A DNA stretch of 64,000 bases from NCBI GenBank assembly GCA_002633005.1, contig NMRA01000140.1, forward strand, positions 178,158-242,157. The letters run 5' to 3'. The position numbers were made by a program, and so were the translations under genes. The notes under the pieces are model-generated. The model was not told the origin of the DNA. It saw only the letters and a list, made by a program, of their open reading frames with translations, and ran no database searches. Of the stretch, positions 14,201 through 25,700 are shown piece after piece. This stretch comes from Phoronis australis (lineage: Eukaryota; Phoronida; Phoronidae). Each line of letters starts with the position of its first letter. Position 1 is the first letter of the stretch.

Positions 14201-17008
14201 TGACAGCCACAACAGATAGATTGGTCAGAACTATAATTTGTATATTTAAGACAAAAAATTGAAAGGAGATAACTGCAGTTTGAATGCATTTATTAGATCT
14301 TTTGGGAAAATAATAGTCAAGCAAACCACTTGGAGTTTCATCAGCTACCTTTCGGTTGGGGATTAGAAAACAGAGATGGATGTCTGTGATAACCACAGCC
14401 TGTTCGGAGCAAGATTTTTTACCGACGATTTTAGACTGTGCCGACTATAAAATACTAAATCTGTCACTGAAAATTGAACTTTTTCATTGCTTGAGTAGCA
14501 AAAATCAGGTCCAATGCAGAACCATGTGGTTGCAGAAAAATGTTAACTTCATTGAATAAAAACTTAACAGTTTGTACTGAACCCCGCTGAAGAGCTGGCA
14601 TTAGTCCTGCGTTCTACTTACCGCATACAGTGCAGAGTGTCACCATCGCTACTTAGCAGTAGAGATGGTGACACTCCCATAGGGCATTTATAGGCCAGAA
14701 GTTTTCGGCAAATTATGCCTTACACTGATTGAACCACAAAATACACGTTGCTATAAGTTCATTTTGCTCATTTAAAGTCACACCTTATGATGTCTAAATC
14801 CTTCCAACTCAAACAAATACTCTGAGTAGTAGTCAAACTTTTTTCAAGCAGTCCCGCGGTCACTTGCCCAAATCAGCAACTGAGCATTTTTACACTGCTC
14901 GCACCATGGGTTATGATGTCATAATTTGCAGAAAAGATTCCAGAGTATGAAGGGCCTATGGGATGACTACAGCCTCTGTAGACAGTGACCACCATCTCTA
15001 GCTGGCTCAGTAGAGCTTCATACGTCAGAAGCTTTTCCGCAAATTATGCCTCACATTGATTAAACCATCGAAGTCACGTTGTTATAAGTACCTTTTGCGC
15101 ATAGAGGGACACCTTAGGAGTCCGTTGATGTTTTTAATTACTTCCAACTCGAACAAATATACTCCCGTTATCAAATTTTTTCTTCGAGTAGCCGGCTTCG
15201 TTCAGGTCCCAAAAAGTGGAAACTGGTTATTTTAAACATTGCGCGCGGCAGGTGGTGTATCTCTTGGCGCGCGGCAGGTGGTGTATCTCTTGGCGTGCAC
15301 AGTGTAAAAAGAAAACGAGGGACTGCTTGAAGAAAAAGTTTGATGACAGGAGTATTTGTTCGAGTTGGAAGACATCAAAAGCCTCCTAAGGTATCCTTCT
15401 ATGTGCAAAAGGTATTTATAAACAACATGACTTAGTTTTAGTCGGTGTGAGGCATAATTCGCCGAGAAGCTTCCGGCGTATGAAGCTCCTATACTATAGG
15501 AGCTACACCGTCTCTACTGGCCAGCTAGAGATGGTGGTCACTGTCTACAGCCTCTACTGCTAACTGAAGCAGAAACGGTGGTACTATCTATGGTCTACTG
15601 GCCTGTGCCTGTGGAACGCCAAAGATGTAAAACAAAACAGTGTAGTTTGAGTCAGGCTTTTGCACTGGCTCTAGAGTTCATCCCTTACTGCTTCGGACTT
15701 GACTCGACTCGAAACTCAGAACTCCTGAGAATTTCCGAGGGCAGAACCTTCCTTGAAATTCCAATCAGTGCAGACATTCTGCATAAATTGGAATTGCACA
15801 CTGTCGAAAGCGAGGCGATGTTGTTCCGCCTCTTAAGTCTAGACACGCAACTTATCTATAAACTACACTACAGCTTCAGAACGCCGGGACTGGGTAGACA
15901 CCGCAGTCTTTACATAACTAGTCTATTGGCCTCAATTTACGAGCCTGGGGGTCGCCAGGGTTGTCGAGCNAGCTTTTCCGCAAATTATGCCTCACATTGA
16001 TTAAACCATCAAAGTCACGTTGTTATAAGTACCTTTTGTGCATAGAGGGACACCTTAGGAGTCCGTTGATGTCTTTAATTACTTCCAACTCGAACAAATA
16101 TACTCCCGTTATCAAACTTTTTCTTAGAGTAGACGGCTTCGTGCAGGTCCCAAAAATCGGAAACTGGCCATTTTAAACATTGCGCACGGCAGGTGGTGTA
16201 TCTCTTGGCGTGCACAGTGTAAAAAGAAAATGAGAGACTGCTTTAAAAAAAGTTTGATGACGGGAGTATTTGTTCGAGTTGGAAGACTCAAAAGCCTCCT
16301 AAGGTATCCTTCTATGTGCAAAAGGTATTTATAAACAACATAACTTAGTTTTAGTCGGTGTGAGGCATAATTCGCCGAAAAGCTTCCGGCGTATGAAGCT
16401 CCTATACTATAGGAGCTACACCGTCTCTACTGGCCAGCTAGAGATGGTGGTCACTGTCTACAGCCTCTACTGCTAACTGAAGCAGAAACGGTGGTACTAT
16501 CTATGGTCTACTGGCCTGTGCCTGTGGAACTCCAAAGATGTAAAACAAAACAGTGTAGTTTGAGTCAGGCTTTTGCACTGGCTCTAGAGTTCATCCCTTA
16601 CTGCTTCGGACTTGACTCGACTCGAAACTCAGAACTCCTGAGAATTTCCGAGGGCAGAATCTTCCTTGAAATTCCAATCAGTGCAGACATTCTGCATAAA
16701 TTGGAATTGCACACTGTCGAAAGCGAGGCGATGTTGTTCAGCCTCTTAAGTCTAGACACGCAACTTATCTATAAACTACACTACAGCTTCAGAACGCCGG
16801 GACTGGGTAGACACCGCAGTCTTTACATAACTAGTCTATTGGCCTCAATTTACGAGCCTGGGGGTCGCCAGGGTTGTCGAGCCCCGGTTGTGATTCAGCA
16901 AAATTAAACTCGTTGCTGTCGGTACAGTTAACTTACGGTCTGAGTGAAATTTATGACTCCCTTTACGCCAGATTCACCAGTTAACACACAGCTTGCTTTC
17001 AGTGACAT
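8257..17008 (-). CDS. SOD1: Cu/Zn superoxide dismutase (complete, 5 exons)
   Basis: Cytosolic Cu/Zn superoxide dismutase, converting superoxide to oxygen and hydrogen peroxide. Coding exons in order: 17008-16937, 14121-14025, 11879-11810, 9903-9786, 8364-8257 (72, 97, 70, 118, 108 bp). Phases 0,1,0,0 agree and give 154 residues, the length of human SOD1; the exon sizes also match the human gene as I recall it. Visible active-site features: GFHVHEFGD (two copper His), HFNP with the bridging His, KTHGG and RHYGDLGN zinc/copper-side residues, the C-terminal-side copper His in VVVHADVDD, the disulphide Cys in GCASAG and LACGV, and the guiding Arg in GGRLACGV. No signal peptide is seen, so this is the intracellular form. 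The start [12 protein letters not shown] aligns with the human N-terminus. Introns 1, 2 and 4 carry repeats described separately. Confidence 0.97.
8380..9735. repeat. modular ~140 bp interspersed repeat in SOD1 intron 4
   Basis: Degenerate modules recur about every 140 bp. Each has an AATTGCCACTAGG-like phrase followed by CAGTAGTC and a ATCTGTCC-like phrase (near 8627, 8770, 8892, 9010, 9310), and the block ends with CGCCGGACAGAGATGGCAG near 9716. The same module and the same kind of end occur at 49700-50445. A tandem core ending in a GGAC-type microsatellite recalls Helentron-associated 'pearl'/HINE elements; that link is inference. Confidence 0.55.
9904..11809 (-). other. SOD1 intron 3
   Basis: Apart from the 29 bp repeat at 10724-10805, I see only AT-rich sequence without coding or RNA features. 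Confidence 0.5.
10724..10805. repeat. 29 bp tandem repeat, three copies
   Basis: GCTTGTCAAAGTGCAGGCTC-type units start at 10724, 10753 and 10782 in SOD1 intron 3. Confidence 0.8.
12121..12458. repeat. inverted pair of tRNA-like units (long hairpin)
   Basis: Arms 12121-12255 and 12329-12458 are reverse complements with minor differences around a 73 bp spacer. Each arm holds a tRNA-like unit facing outward, together with its shared 5' flank. The right unit (about 12392-12465) has a perfect A box TGGCTCAGTGG and B box GGTTCAATTCC; the arm stem CTAGA/TCTAG of the left unit brackets a CTGGCAA loop (GGC, Ala-like). Acceptor and T stems are imperfect, so these are SINE heads or pseudo-tRNAs. They lie in SOD1 intron 2. 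Confidence 0.75.
12755..13415. repeat. foldback element with ~175 bp inverted arms
   Basis: Arms about 12800-12969 and 13118-13293 are inverted copies (for example CTGTTATGTCATA...TTGTCATGAG on the left against its reverse complement on the right), and weaker matches extend outward to about 12755 and 13415. The right arm contains GGTCTC-AAGAT-GAGACC followed by GAAA. It lies in SOD1 intron 2. It may be a pair of Penelope-type terminal repeats. Confidence 0.65.
14628..15550. mobile_element. foldback DNA elements of the CAGTGACCACC family
   Basis: An intact copy spans about 14976-15550. Its ends are perfect 23 bp inverted repeats (CAGTGACCACCATCTCTAGC... at 14983 and the complement ending at 15543), and its arms of about 250 bp contain GCAAATTATGCCTCACAY and CCTTAGGAG-type blocks. 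A left-arm-only relative lies at 14628-14975. Another full copy is at 52239-52847 in XPO4 intron 1. No transposase is visible, so the elements are non-autonomous. Confidence 0.75.
15030..16882. repeat. ~0.9 kb direct duplication around a single N
   Basis: 15030-15969 and 15971-16882 are near-identical direct copies separated by one N at 15970. Copy 1 has an extra 28-30 bp unit (GCGGCAGGTGGTGTATCTCT) and a few substitutions. Each copy includes most of a foldback element plus about 330 bp with an open frame of unknown meaning. The N at the junction suggests two haplotypes joined during assembly. It lies in SOD1 intron 1, next to exon 1. Confidence 0.8.
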
Positions 17009-17086
17009 GGTTGAAAGATGACACGGCACTAAACTAACTTTGCAGGAACGAAACAGAACAAGCCTTCGCGATGCCGGTGGAGTATG

Positions 17087-17501
17087 TGCAGTGCTTGAAC
17101 TTGTAATTCTGCTTAATCTAAAGATCGCGTACGCGTGAAGTTGGAATACCTTAGGAAACTTCGCAATTTCTCTCAAACAATCACGTTCATGTTAAAACAA
17201 CGTTGCACTGCTCTGAAGCAAACCGTATTTAGAAAAATAATGTAAATGTTGTGCAACCTCCATTGTTTTTTTTTCATTGGCAATCTTATTCACGAAACAA
17301 TAGTTCCTCGATCACAAAATCCTCCGACTCAGTTACACAAGTTCAGGCAAAGATGAAAATGGATGATCGTGGGTCCAATAATTAGAAAAATTCTTTTCAA
17401 TGAATCAAAACTTCCCCCTAATAACTTTAATTGATATTTACTCCCGAGTTCACTCATACACGATCTTGAGATAAAGCGGAATTCCCAGTTCACGCAGTGC
17501 A
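17087..17501. mobile_element. MITE, copy 1, next to the SOD1 start
   Basis: A 415 bp element with imperfect terminal inverted repeats (TGCAGTGCTTGAACTTGTAA on the left, TGCACTGCGTGAACTGGGAA inverted on the right), each carrying a CTTAATCTAAAGATC-like block. It aligns along its length with 53320-53750. Its near end is 79 bp upstream of the SOD1 ATG, so it probably overlaps the promoter or 5' UTR. Confidence 0.8.
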
Positions 17502-19047
17502 GGTGAACTCAAAACTGAACAATATGGCGGGAGATTGTGCTACGTCACGGTCATAGGTCAGTTATGCTTGCATCATATCAGTGGTTGTTTTTGACAACCT
17601 CGCTAGAAAGGCAAAATCTCGCTAGATACCGCGAGATATCGTCATGTATTTTCAAGGACAACACGTCATTGAAGTACTCTTATTAACTTAGCTGTAATCT
17701 TCAGTTTTAGATAATATTTAAAATACATGCATTTCTTGTACGTCATTATAGCTAAGTAATTGTTAAAATTAGATTCGGTTTAGGTCCCTATATCTTTTAT
17801 TTTGGTTAAGTGAGTCTAAGATGATGTTGTCAGTCATAGATATGCCACACTAATGAGTTTATAGCAGAGAGTTATCTCAGTTCACTAGTGTTTTTCACAC
17901 TTCTATGGCCTCCTTTTCCCAAATATTGTTATTATAACTTGTAGGCTCTTTGGTCTGTAAATATCATAATATTTTGAAATAAATGTATCGTATCGATAGA
18001 TATGTTTTCTCGCCGCGCCGCGGAGACACTGCTATCGAACTGTAGCCGAGATATAGTCCATGTCAACCAGCACGTGTCTAATATTCCACTGAGTCTGCCA
18101 ATTAACACTGGTGCCTCGTAATAAGTATCGATTAATTTCCGTGGTAAAGGGGACATCCAAAAGTACGCCCATGGGTTTATATTCATGTGTAAAAATTTGA
18201 TTATTTTGACAAGGCATTGTATTAATTTTGGGATCGCGATTCAGTTCACTCAAATGACTGAGCCATTTTCAGCGAGATATTGAGTGACTTGGTTGAAAAC
18301 TATAACTGCCGCATTACCACACTGTAGGACATGCGTGTCAACCGTGCCCGGCGTATTTTCGGTTTCAATTGACGTTTTGAAAGGTCGTTTTCCCGGCGAC
18401 TGAATATCCGCCCATGATGAGCCTATTTTCGGAAATTCTCGGTAATACAAGTTGCGACTCAAAACATTATTTTAAACTAACTCTCCCGCGCTCTATCCAT
18501 CAAATGCGGCCTACGCCTATCTTCAATTTGCCCTTGGTCACTTGAGTCAGGGACTGAAACAGTCATGCGCTCGCCTTCACTGATAAAAAACACCCGCCCG
18601 GTTCAAGCAAGCAAGGAATCGGTGTTATTGTGTTTTTTAAAAGCTGCACAAACGCACGTGAAGCAAGCGGGTCAGCACTGGAGGTTTGAAACGATAAAAG
18701 CAAACTAACCACGGTTGCGTGTACTCACATATATGGATTTTCTTTTCTGAAAAATACCACTGAGACCACGGACTCAGTCGACTTTCAGACCACAGACCAG
18801 AACCAGCTACGACACAGGACCTGGCGTTACCTGCGGTGTATAGTGGCCGAGCCAGTACTATAGTACCTGGGTTATGGCCCCGGCAAAACCAGGCCGGGTG
18901 GGAAATCTCAACTTTGTACTACGTGCGCGGAGCGAAGCCCGCTACCCGGCACACACTCCAACTCTGACAAACTTTCAACGACTGACACTGATCTCCAACA
19001 ACACTGACAATGTTTAGTGCAAGTGACTGTGAGAAGAGCGCTGATAC
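17502..19047. other. intergenic sequence upstream of SOD1
   Basis: No gene is recognised. Short open frames here have neither splice signals nor family features. About 18480-18960 is relatively GC-rich. Confidence 0.4.
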
Positions 19048-19332
19048 CAGTGGCGGATCTAGGATCCATGAGGGGGGCCCGACGTCCTCGGGCAATTGGG
19101 AAAGCTCGATTGCACGCAGGCGGCTCCGAAGGTGCGGGGGCCCAGAATGTATACCTACTGTTCAGGAAACTGTCGTTGGACTAAAAAAAAACGAGAACGT
19201 GTTTTTGTCCTCGTCCCCGCTCACGCTTTACTCTGTTTTGCTGCTTCATTTTGCTCCCGGCAGCCAAGGGGGGGGGGGGGGNNNNNNNNNNNNNNNNNNN
19301 NNNNNNNCCCCCCCCCCCTAAATCCGCCCATG
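19048..19332. mobile_element. hAT-like MITE interrupted by a gap
   Basis: Terminal inverted repeats CAGTGGCGGATCTAGG (19048) and its near-complement ending CCGCCCATG (19332), flanked by a 5 bp direct repeat GATAC (19043-19047 and 19333-19337). The interior has poly-G, 26 N (19282-19307), then poly-C. Ends of this type with GGGGCCC interiors are common in invertebrate hAT-like MITEs. A 5 bp target duplication is not typical of hAT, so the superfamily is uncertain. Confidence 0.7.
19282..19307. other. assembly gap between poly-G and poly-C
   Basis: 26 N bases bounded by a G run on the left and a C run on the right. The true sequence is probably a G/C homopolymer hairpin inside the MITE. Confidence 0.95.
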
Positions 19333-21149
19333 GATACGCCGTAAAACGTAACAATTCCGTAAAATGTAGCAACTGTTACATTTTACGTTGCCAGGCCTCT
19401 CCTAAAACCTAACAAGTTGTTACGTGATTTTAAGTAATTGTTACAGTTTGTCACACGGAGGAAAACGATTTACGCACTCAACGTTTTTTTTCTCGAATTG
19501 CTTGAATGAAATTCTGTCAAATGTGCCAGCTCTCATGTGTCCCTATGTACTTTTCATTGTTTTTTTTTAACATGGATAGTTTCTTAGTATTGTCAAAATG
19601 TACCCCGTGCAGTTTCAATTCCAGACGAAAGGAATTTCCAGGATCAAGTAACAAGTTAGTTGTTGTTAAGCCGTTCTTGCAATCTTTTGTTGGCGCTCCA
19701 GGTCATAAACCAATCCGGCATTACAATAAACACAATGCTCTTGGTAAGCACAGCAGAAAAATGACATCGCATTTTGGCTAATATTTATCGTATTTCTTTA
19801 GAAAAAAGGAACACAACAAAAAAATTTACGAAGAATTCAATTTCGGAAGTCAATTTCATAGAAAAATCAACCGTTTTAGTCTTATTACTTACATCACAAA
19901 CAATATTGTGCTTGCCCATAGTACAAAACTAATCAAGTTTTGAAGTTGGCGCAAATCTAAAACGAGATTTAAATCTCAACCTCCTCGTTTCCAAAAAGTA
20001 GGCCTACTCTGCATCCACAGCGGTCAAGACTTTCCTCACAACATCGTTAAGGTTGAACCCAGGAACCCCTTTAAAATCCTTTTGAAACAGCACCCCCTGT
20101 CCATTATGGGAAGCCCGGTGAAAACAATGAAACATAAATGAGATGCTTTTAATGATGCATTAGAAACTATGCTAAGCATGTATTGTGCATGTTGCACTCT
20201 GTCCTGGTTAAATAAATTCAAAAGTAATAACAATAACAAAAATAATAATAATAGTAATAATAGTAGTAATAATGATTGGTTAGCCAAATTCATGGCGTGT
20301 CAGCCCGGAGGATATTCCTATAAAACAGGTATACGAAAAGTGCAGCCCAAAAGAGCGTTTTGACAGCAAAAATACTCTCCAAAATGGTGCCATTTCGACA
20401 AAATACTATCTAAAAGGGTGTCTTTCTGAATTTCTGGAATAGAACTGCGAAAATGTGAATTTTTACACAAAATTGCTCTCTAAATGGGTAACTTATTTGT
20501 CCGAGACCACTCTTTACGTGGGTAGGCCTATATCTATGCCCTAAAGTATATGTTTCAGCTCAAGTCTTTCATCAGTGTAAAACTGAATTTCTCCCATTTA
20601 CCAAAGCGCTTTGGGCCGGTTTAAAAACATTACCACGTTAATCTGATGTTGTTGAATTATTGTGGAATGAGCTCATGGCAAGTCGAGTCACAGGCAATGC
20701 GTACATGCGCAAATGCTAGTATTAACCAACTCCATTACAAACTATTTTTTTTTGCACCAGCGTGCGGTTTCGATATACTTGTTGGTAACGGAAATAGAAT
20801 TCTATCTCGACAATTAAAGGAATATTATGAGATCTACATCAAAGGGCGAAAAGCAACGTCCACCCTGTATTACAAAAACAACTTCCGATTTAGACACCGT
20901 AACGAAATTCGACTCCGATTTGTTTTTTGGTCATTTTTTTATTGATTTTAGGGGTCTAAATATACTGTTAGTTCTGCGCCAACACGACCACTTTTAAAAA
21001 TCACTTCTGTCAGGAATAAACTGACGCTGTTCTTAGTTTATTTTATTCTATTGCTTGCTCTGTTTGTGTACTAGCAGATAGCACCTGACTGACATGACCC
21101 ATGAGGTCTGTTACAATAGCATGATACAAATTTCGTTAAAAACACGACT
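19333..21149. other. intergenic sequence between SOD1 and XPO4
   Basis: Contains a short palindromic stretch (GTAAAATGTAGCAACTGTTA, about 19357-19384), a microsatellite, and TAGGCCTA palindromes at 19999 and 20523. No gene is supported. Confidence 0.4.
20222..20275. repeat. AAT/AAC trinucleotide microsatellite
   Basis: Imperfect AAT/AAC/AGT triplets. The open frames here reading Asn/Ser or Leu runs are artefacts of the repeat. Confidence 0.9.
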
Positions 21150-22365
21150 AAACTTTTTGTTTTAAAGCTTGATACAAAGTCTCTCGCAGTGTCGAAACAA
21201 TCTCCTTTTTCAGGTGTCGTGCAGCTATGTAGCAAAAACACCAAGAGCCATAAACGAACAAAGAAGTTAAAACACTAGCTATATTTCGAGACTGCATGTC
21301 TCATCCACATACAATAAGTGGAATGATCATATACGAAGCGAAATAAACAGTGAAATGCACGTGACAACAGGAAGAGGGCCATACAATTAGCAGAAGGTAT
21401 GAAAGTATCACAGGGTAGGAAGCCCACAGAGCCAGCGTGCGGTACACACCTGTGAGCTGCTAATTCAGCACAGGTTTTTCGGGACTGACCAATAGGGATT
21501 CCAAAATCTTTAACTGAAACGAGCCATTTTCAACAGAGCAAATGATGGTATTGCCTACTATTTATTGTCTAATTATTTTTCGCGGACCATGTTGGTGTAC
21601 AAAATGATCTTGAATGGACCCGCACTGCAAATGCATGGTCAGCTGTCGGGTGAGGGAACACACTGGTGTGTCCAATACATTACTGTTCACGACTCGGAGA
21701 ATGAGAAAGACATTCGTCCATATGACATGTGAATTGGTAAACAACATTACATTTGGCCAGTGGTCGTAATCTTTCACGACTGGGGTTGTTTTTCATGACA
21801 AGGTGACGTGACTTTATATTCTGATAATAAATAATTACATTCAATCTATCACCATGTTCGACCACCTTAACGTTATCCCTCAAAACCTTTCTTAAGCACA
21901 TGTTGGTCACTCAGATAATTATTAGACATACAGTTCATATAATACACATTCTTAGTGGTACTAGTGCTAGGTTCAGTGTCAATATGAGAGTCAATCCTAG
22001 ATATGAAAGACCTAATCTGGTTATTAACAAAAGAATTAGTATAACCATTGTTAATCACTGTCAGCGAACCATAGGGGGCTGGGGGCTATAGCCCCTCACT
22101 TATTTCAGTGGTGCGCTGCCCATGTTAACTAGAACTTGTTTTATGCATTGATCTGCTGAATACTTGCCAATCAGATGACACTGATAATTTTCTTTCATAT
22201 ATGTTCATTCCACAGTCTCAAAACATAGCTAGTATTTTAATTTGTTTGTTTGTTACGTCTCTCAGTGTTTTGCTATATAGCTGCACACCTGAAGAAAGGA
22301 GATGTTTCGACACTACGAACTAGTCTGTATCAAGCTTTCAAACAAAAAGTTTAGTTGTGCTTTCA
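21150..22365 (-). mobile_element. Penelope-like element remnant with inverted terminal repeats
   Basis: Inverted ends of about 160-190 bp (about 21150-21310 and 22190-22360) share AAGCTTGATACA, GTGTCGAAACA and AGCTATRTAGCAAAA blocks. Between them, on the minus strand, three overlapping frames (22058-21562) read LRKVLRDNVK, IYYQNIKSRHLVMKNNPS, NVVYQFTCHMDEC and RQLTMHLQCGSIQDHFVHQH. These are the end of the reverse transcriptase and the GIY-YIG endonuclease of Penelope-like elements. The YIG core is lost and frames are broken. The rest of the reverse transcriptase is absent, so this is an internally deleted, inactive copy. Confidence 0.8.
21562..22058 (-). pseudogene. Penelope-like RT tail and GIY-YIG endonuclease, broken
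   Basis: Three minus-strand frames follow one another: 22058-21873 (with SFISRIDSHIDTEPSTS), 21910-21680 (LRKVLRDNVK... NVVYQFTCHMDEC) and 21777-21562 (SLTRQLTMHLQCGSIQDHF). The paired Cys and the His-x-x-x-Gly-Ser-Ile-x-x-His spacing are typical of Penelope endonucleases. At least two frameshifts and loss of the Tyr-Ile-Gly segment make it non-functional. Confidence 0.75.
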
Positions 22366-22694
22366 ACGAAGTTTGTGTTAAGAAAGGCTGCTACCGAACT
22401 ATACTAATAGTATAGTAGGGAACATTCTAGAAGATTCTAGCATGTTAGTGATTAATGAAGTTTGGAACATTCTAGAGCCTGGTACATGTTTGTAGAACGA
22501 TTGGGAAGAATCTGGAAAGTTCTAGAATGTGCTTGAATTGGAGAAAACTTCCAGAATACTGTAATAGACTATAAATACTCAGACACGGTGAGGTGTACAT
22601 ATGAAATATTACATCCATTTGATCATTTGCAACCCTTTGTGACCCCGACTGCCTTTACACAGAAAAACAAAACTAATTTCCATTTCTTCGCAGC

Positions 22695-22700
22695 TTTATT
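22695..22700 (-). terminator. candidate XPO4 polyadenylation signal
   Basis: TTTATT here reads AATAAA on the XPO4 strand, 78 bp past its stop codon. Confidence 0.6.
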
Positions 22701-22777
22701 TTTTCATCTCCATGTGGTCTATCCTTGAGAAATTTCCTCTTTGCCATCTTCAGTGCACCCCATTCTTTGCAACAGTA

Positions 22778-25700
22778 TCACTTCACACATAAAAATCCAC
22801 GGACATTGATGAGAAATCGATCTAAATTCTCCATGAACTGAATCCGATTTAGTCTGCTGCTTTTCAGCTCTAGACTCGGTGGAGTGAGTTCATTGAATGC
22901 CACCAGGAGTCTCTGGAAGTACTGCTGATCCGTCTGCCTGTGCAGCACTTCCTGTACCAGGGCCTGGTACTTTACAGGGTGGCAGCAGATGAGAGCAAAT
23001 AGTGCCCTGCCAGCAGGATCTATCAACTCCATGTCAAACGTGTCTGTAAGCAACAACTGGAAGACAACCTGCAACAGGAAACAAGGGCAGTAGCCATGAA
23101 TGGTGATCGAGTGGTGTCAACTCTTTCACTGTCGCATGTGTTTTCAGGACAGTTATCCAGTCACTGCACCAATAGGTGAGTTGAGTACCTTGCTGTTCTT
23201 GGCCCAGTTAAACCTCAATTTCATGGGAGATAACTATTGTTGAATGGCACTGGCAGACAACAGGAGTACCTTTTACCAAATTGCGGATGAAAGTTTTTCT
23301 ATTTTTAAGAAGAAATTGTGACCAATCCCCCACTGTCTGTGAAGACAGACACATGGATTTACAACCTTGCAGCAATTTGAAGAATTTTTGTTGAGCACTT
23401 AACCCCTCAAAACCCAAATGTAAAATCAGGAATGCCACATTCCTCTCTGGTAACTGACACAATACTCTGATGAAACACAACTGATAAATGCCAGACAATC
23501 TCGATTATCAATCAACATGATAACAGTAAGATCGCAGCCATTCCTCAGTTTGATTTGAGAAAAGATTATTTTTCCTTGAGAAACCATTTCCCTAATTCCA
23601 AACATTTTGCAGTTACCAAACATTGTCACCTGTGTCAAAATATCACCTATATTGATCCATAATATTCAGAAAACTGATATATAATTTCCTTCTCTCACTG
23701 GTAAATTTCTTAACAGATATCTTGCAGTAACACTATTTCATACGGAAATGGCTATTGGAATGTTTCTCACAAGGAGAAAAACAATTCACAACATGCTCAC
23801 CCTCAAAAAATGAATCATGGACTCTTCCACTTGACCCTGACTTCCAGCTACACAGATATGTTCTGCCACTGAGAACAACAGCTCAAGACAACTCCTACAG
23901 ACGTCGGTGCCGAACGAGACGAGACCCAGGTCAACTGACATCATCATGTTGCGGTAGAGTTCAGCTGGTAGCAGACACAACTTGTCAGGGAACAGGTCGG
24001 CAATGAAAGACACTAGCTTGTAATACTGAGTGCATAAGACTGGAAACTGAAATGAAAGAGCTGGGCGTTAAGATGAAGTAATAGTCAATCGTTAACAGGA
24101 ACGCAAATGTGCGCATTTAGGTGCGTGTACATGAAGCTGCGTCTGTAACTAATTAGACACACACGCCTGTATGAGAAACACTTCCGTAAAACAGAGGAGC
24201 AAATATCTAAAATATTGTGTGAGTCACTGCATCAAACTTGATTATCTGCAAAAAATGATAGATGTTGATGTAAATGAAAATTATTCATTTAACAATGAAG
24301 TTCAACAAAAACATAAAACCACACCCCGTTCAAGTCAAGCCCCTATAAGTACTTCACAACATTCCTAACGTTCAATGCCAAGGATACCATAATTGAAGTT
24401 GATCAGTACTACACATGCACGCAACCAGCCTAAAATATTAACATATGGGTGGGGGCTCGAATTCTTTGATATGCGGACCTTTTACTGAAAAAAAATCAAC
24501 AAAGACTAAACAAAAAAAAACACTTCAGGCCTGCCAGTCGTGCATCTCCACCGAATTCCTGTGGACGTTGTGGACTTTTGTCGCGTTTACTCGGACTTTT
24601 CGTTTCACTGAGGACTTTTGGCCCAATTCGCCAAATTGGGGGGTCTCATTCCCCTTGGTGCACCCATGCTACACCCAGGACTTGGAATGACCAATGACAA
24701 AAAAGCGGGAAAATTTTCCAGGTGATGTATCGTTCCACAAATAAATACGCTTGTGTGATAGAAATTTTTTTTGTTGTAAAATTTAACTGGAACAATCGTT
24801 TTTGCAAGATAAAGTCAAAATGACAAAAGGAGATGAAAAAAGAGGAAACCAGAAATCAAATGAGAGGAAATTGAAACCAAAAAAGAGGAAATCCTCATAA
24901 AAGAGGAAAATTCCAAGCCCTGTACACCATGGCAAATGAGAGGTTATTATGTCAGAAACTCACTCGATGACTAGAGATGGAAGGATTGTCCATTATTGCT
25001 CACCTTCATAACTTCAGGATCCATGAGAGGTATGATGATGTTTAAACCATACAAGACAACATCAGAGGCAGCTACTGGTACCTCACCTGGTTCTTCTGTG
25101 GAGACAACAGGACTTCAATAAACAACAACATTATAACGGGCGTTTCCCAATTAAGTCATCTACCCTTTCCATGATGACTTGTGTGGTCATCTATCCTAAC
25201 CAGGATCACAGAACTGGACACAACTCCAATTAATGACCCTAGCAGTGTATCCCTCATACTAAGTTTGGTAAAACAAAGCAAATAATATTACAGTTCCACA
25301 CAACGATGTGACGTTTTAAACTGGTATCACATCTTTGACACGGCATGACAAACTTTGCAGCACAACTTGTTTTGAAAGTCCAGCCATCATTGGCAAACAA
25401 ACACGATTAGGTTAAGAAGGTTTTCAAACGGAGAAAGTAAGACATCAGTGGCTGGACATCAAGTCGAAAACACTATAACCCATGTTAAAACTGAAATGAT
25501 TGAAAATTCACGAGAGCTGAACAGATGCAGCAATTCGCTAACCAACATCACATCGACAAGATCTGCAACAAAAAAATAGCTTGGGACAGGAAATGCAGGA
25601 ACCCATCTGGCTCAACAGTATAAATCCATCAATTATTGTGTGGCAAGTTGAATTCCAGGGAGTACTTATCTATTCTAATAAAGCTGCCCAATGAATTAGT

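Noticed and set aside
15578-16907. ~138-residue frames in the duplicated block
   Set aside because: No recognisable motif, in a repeat inside SOD1 intron 1; kept only as an observation.
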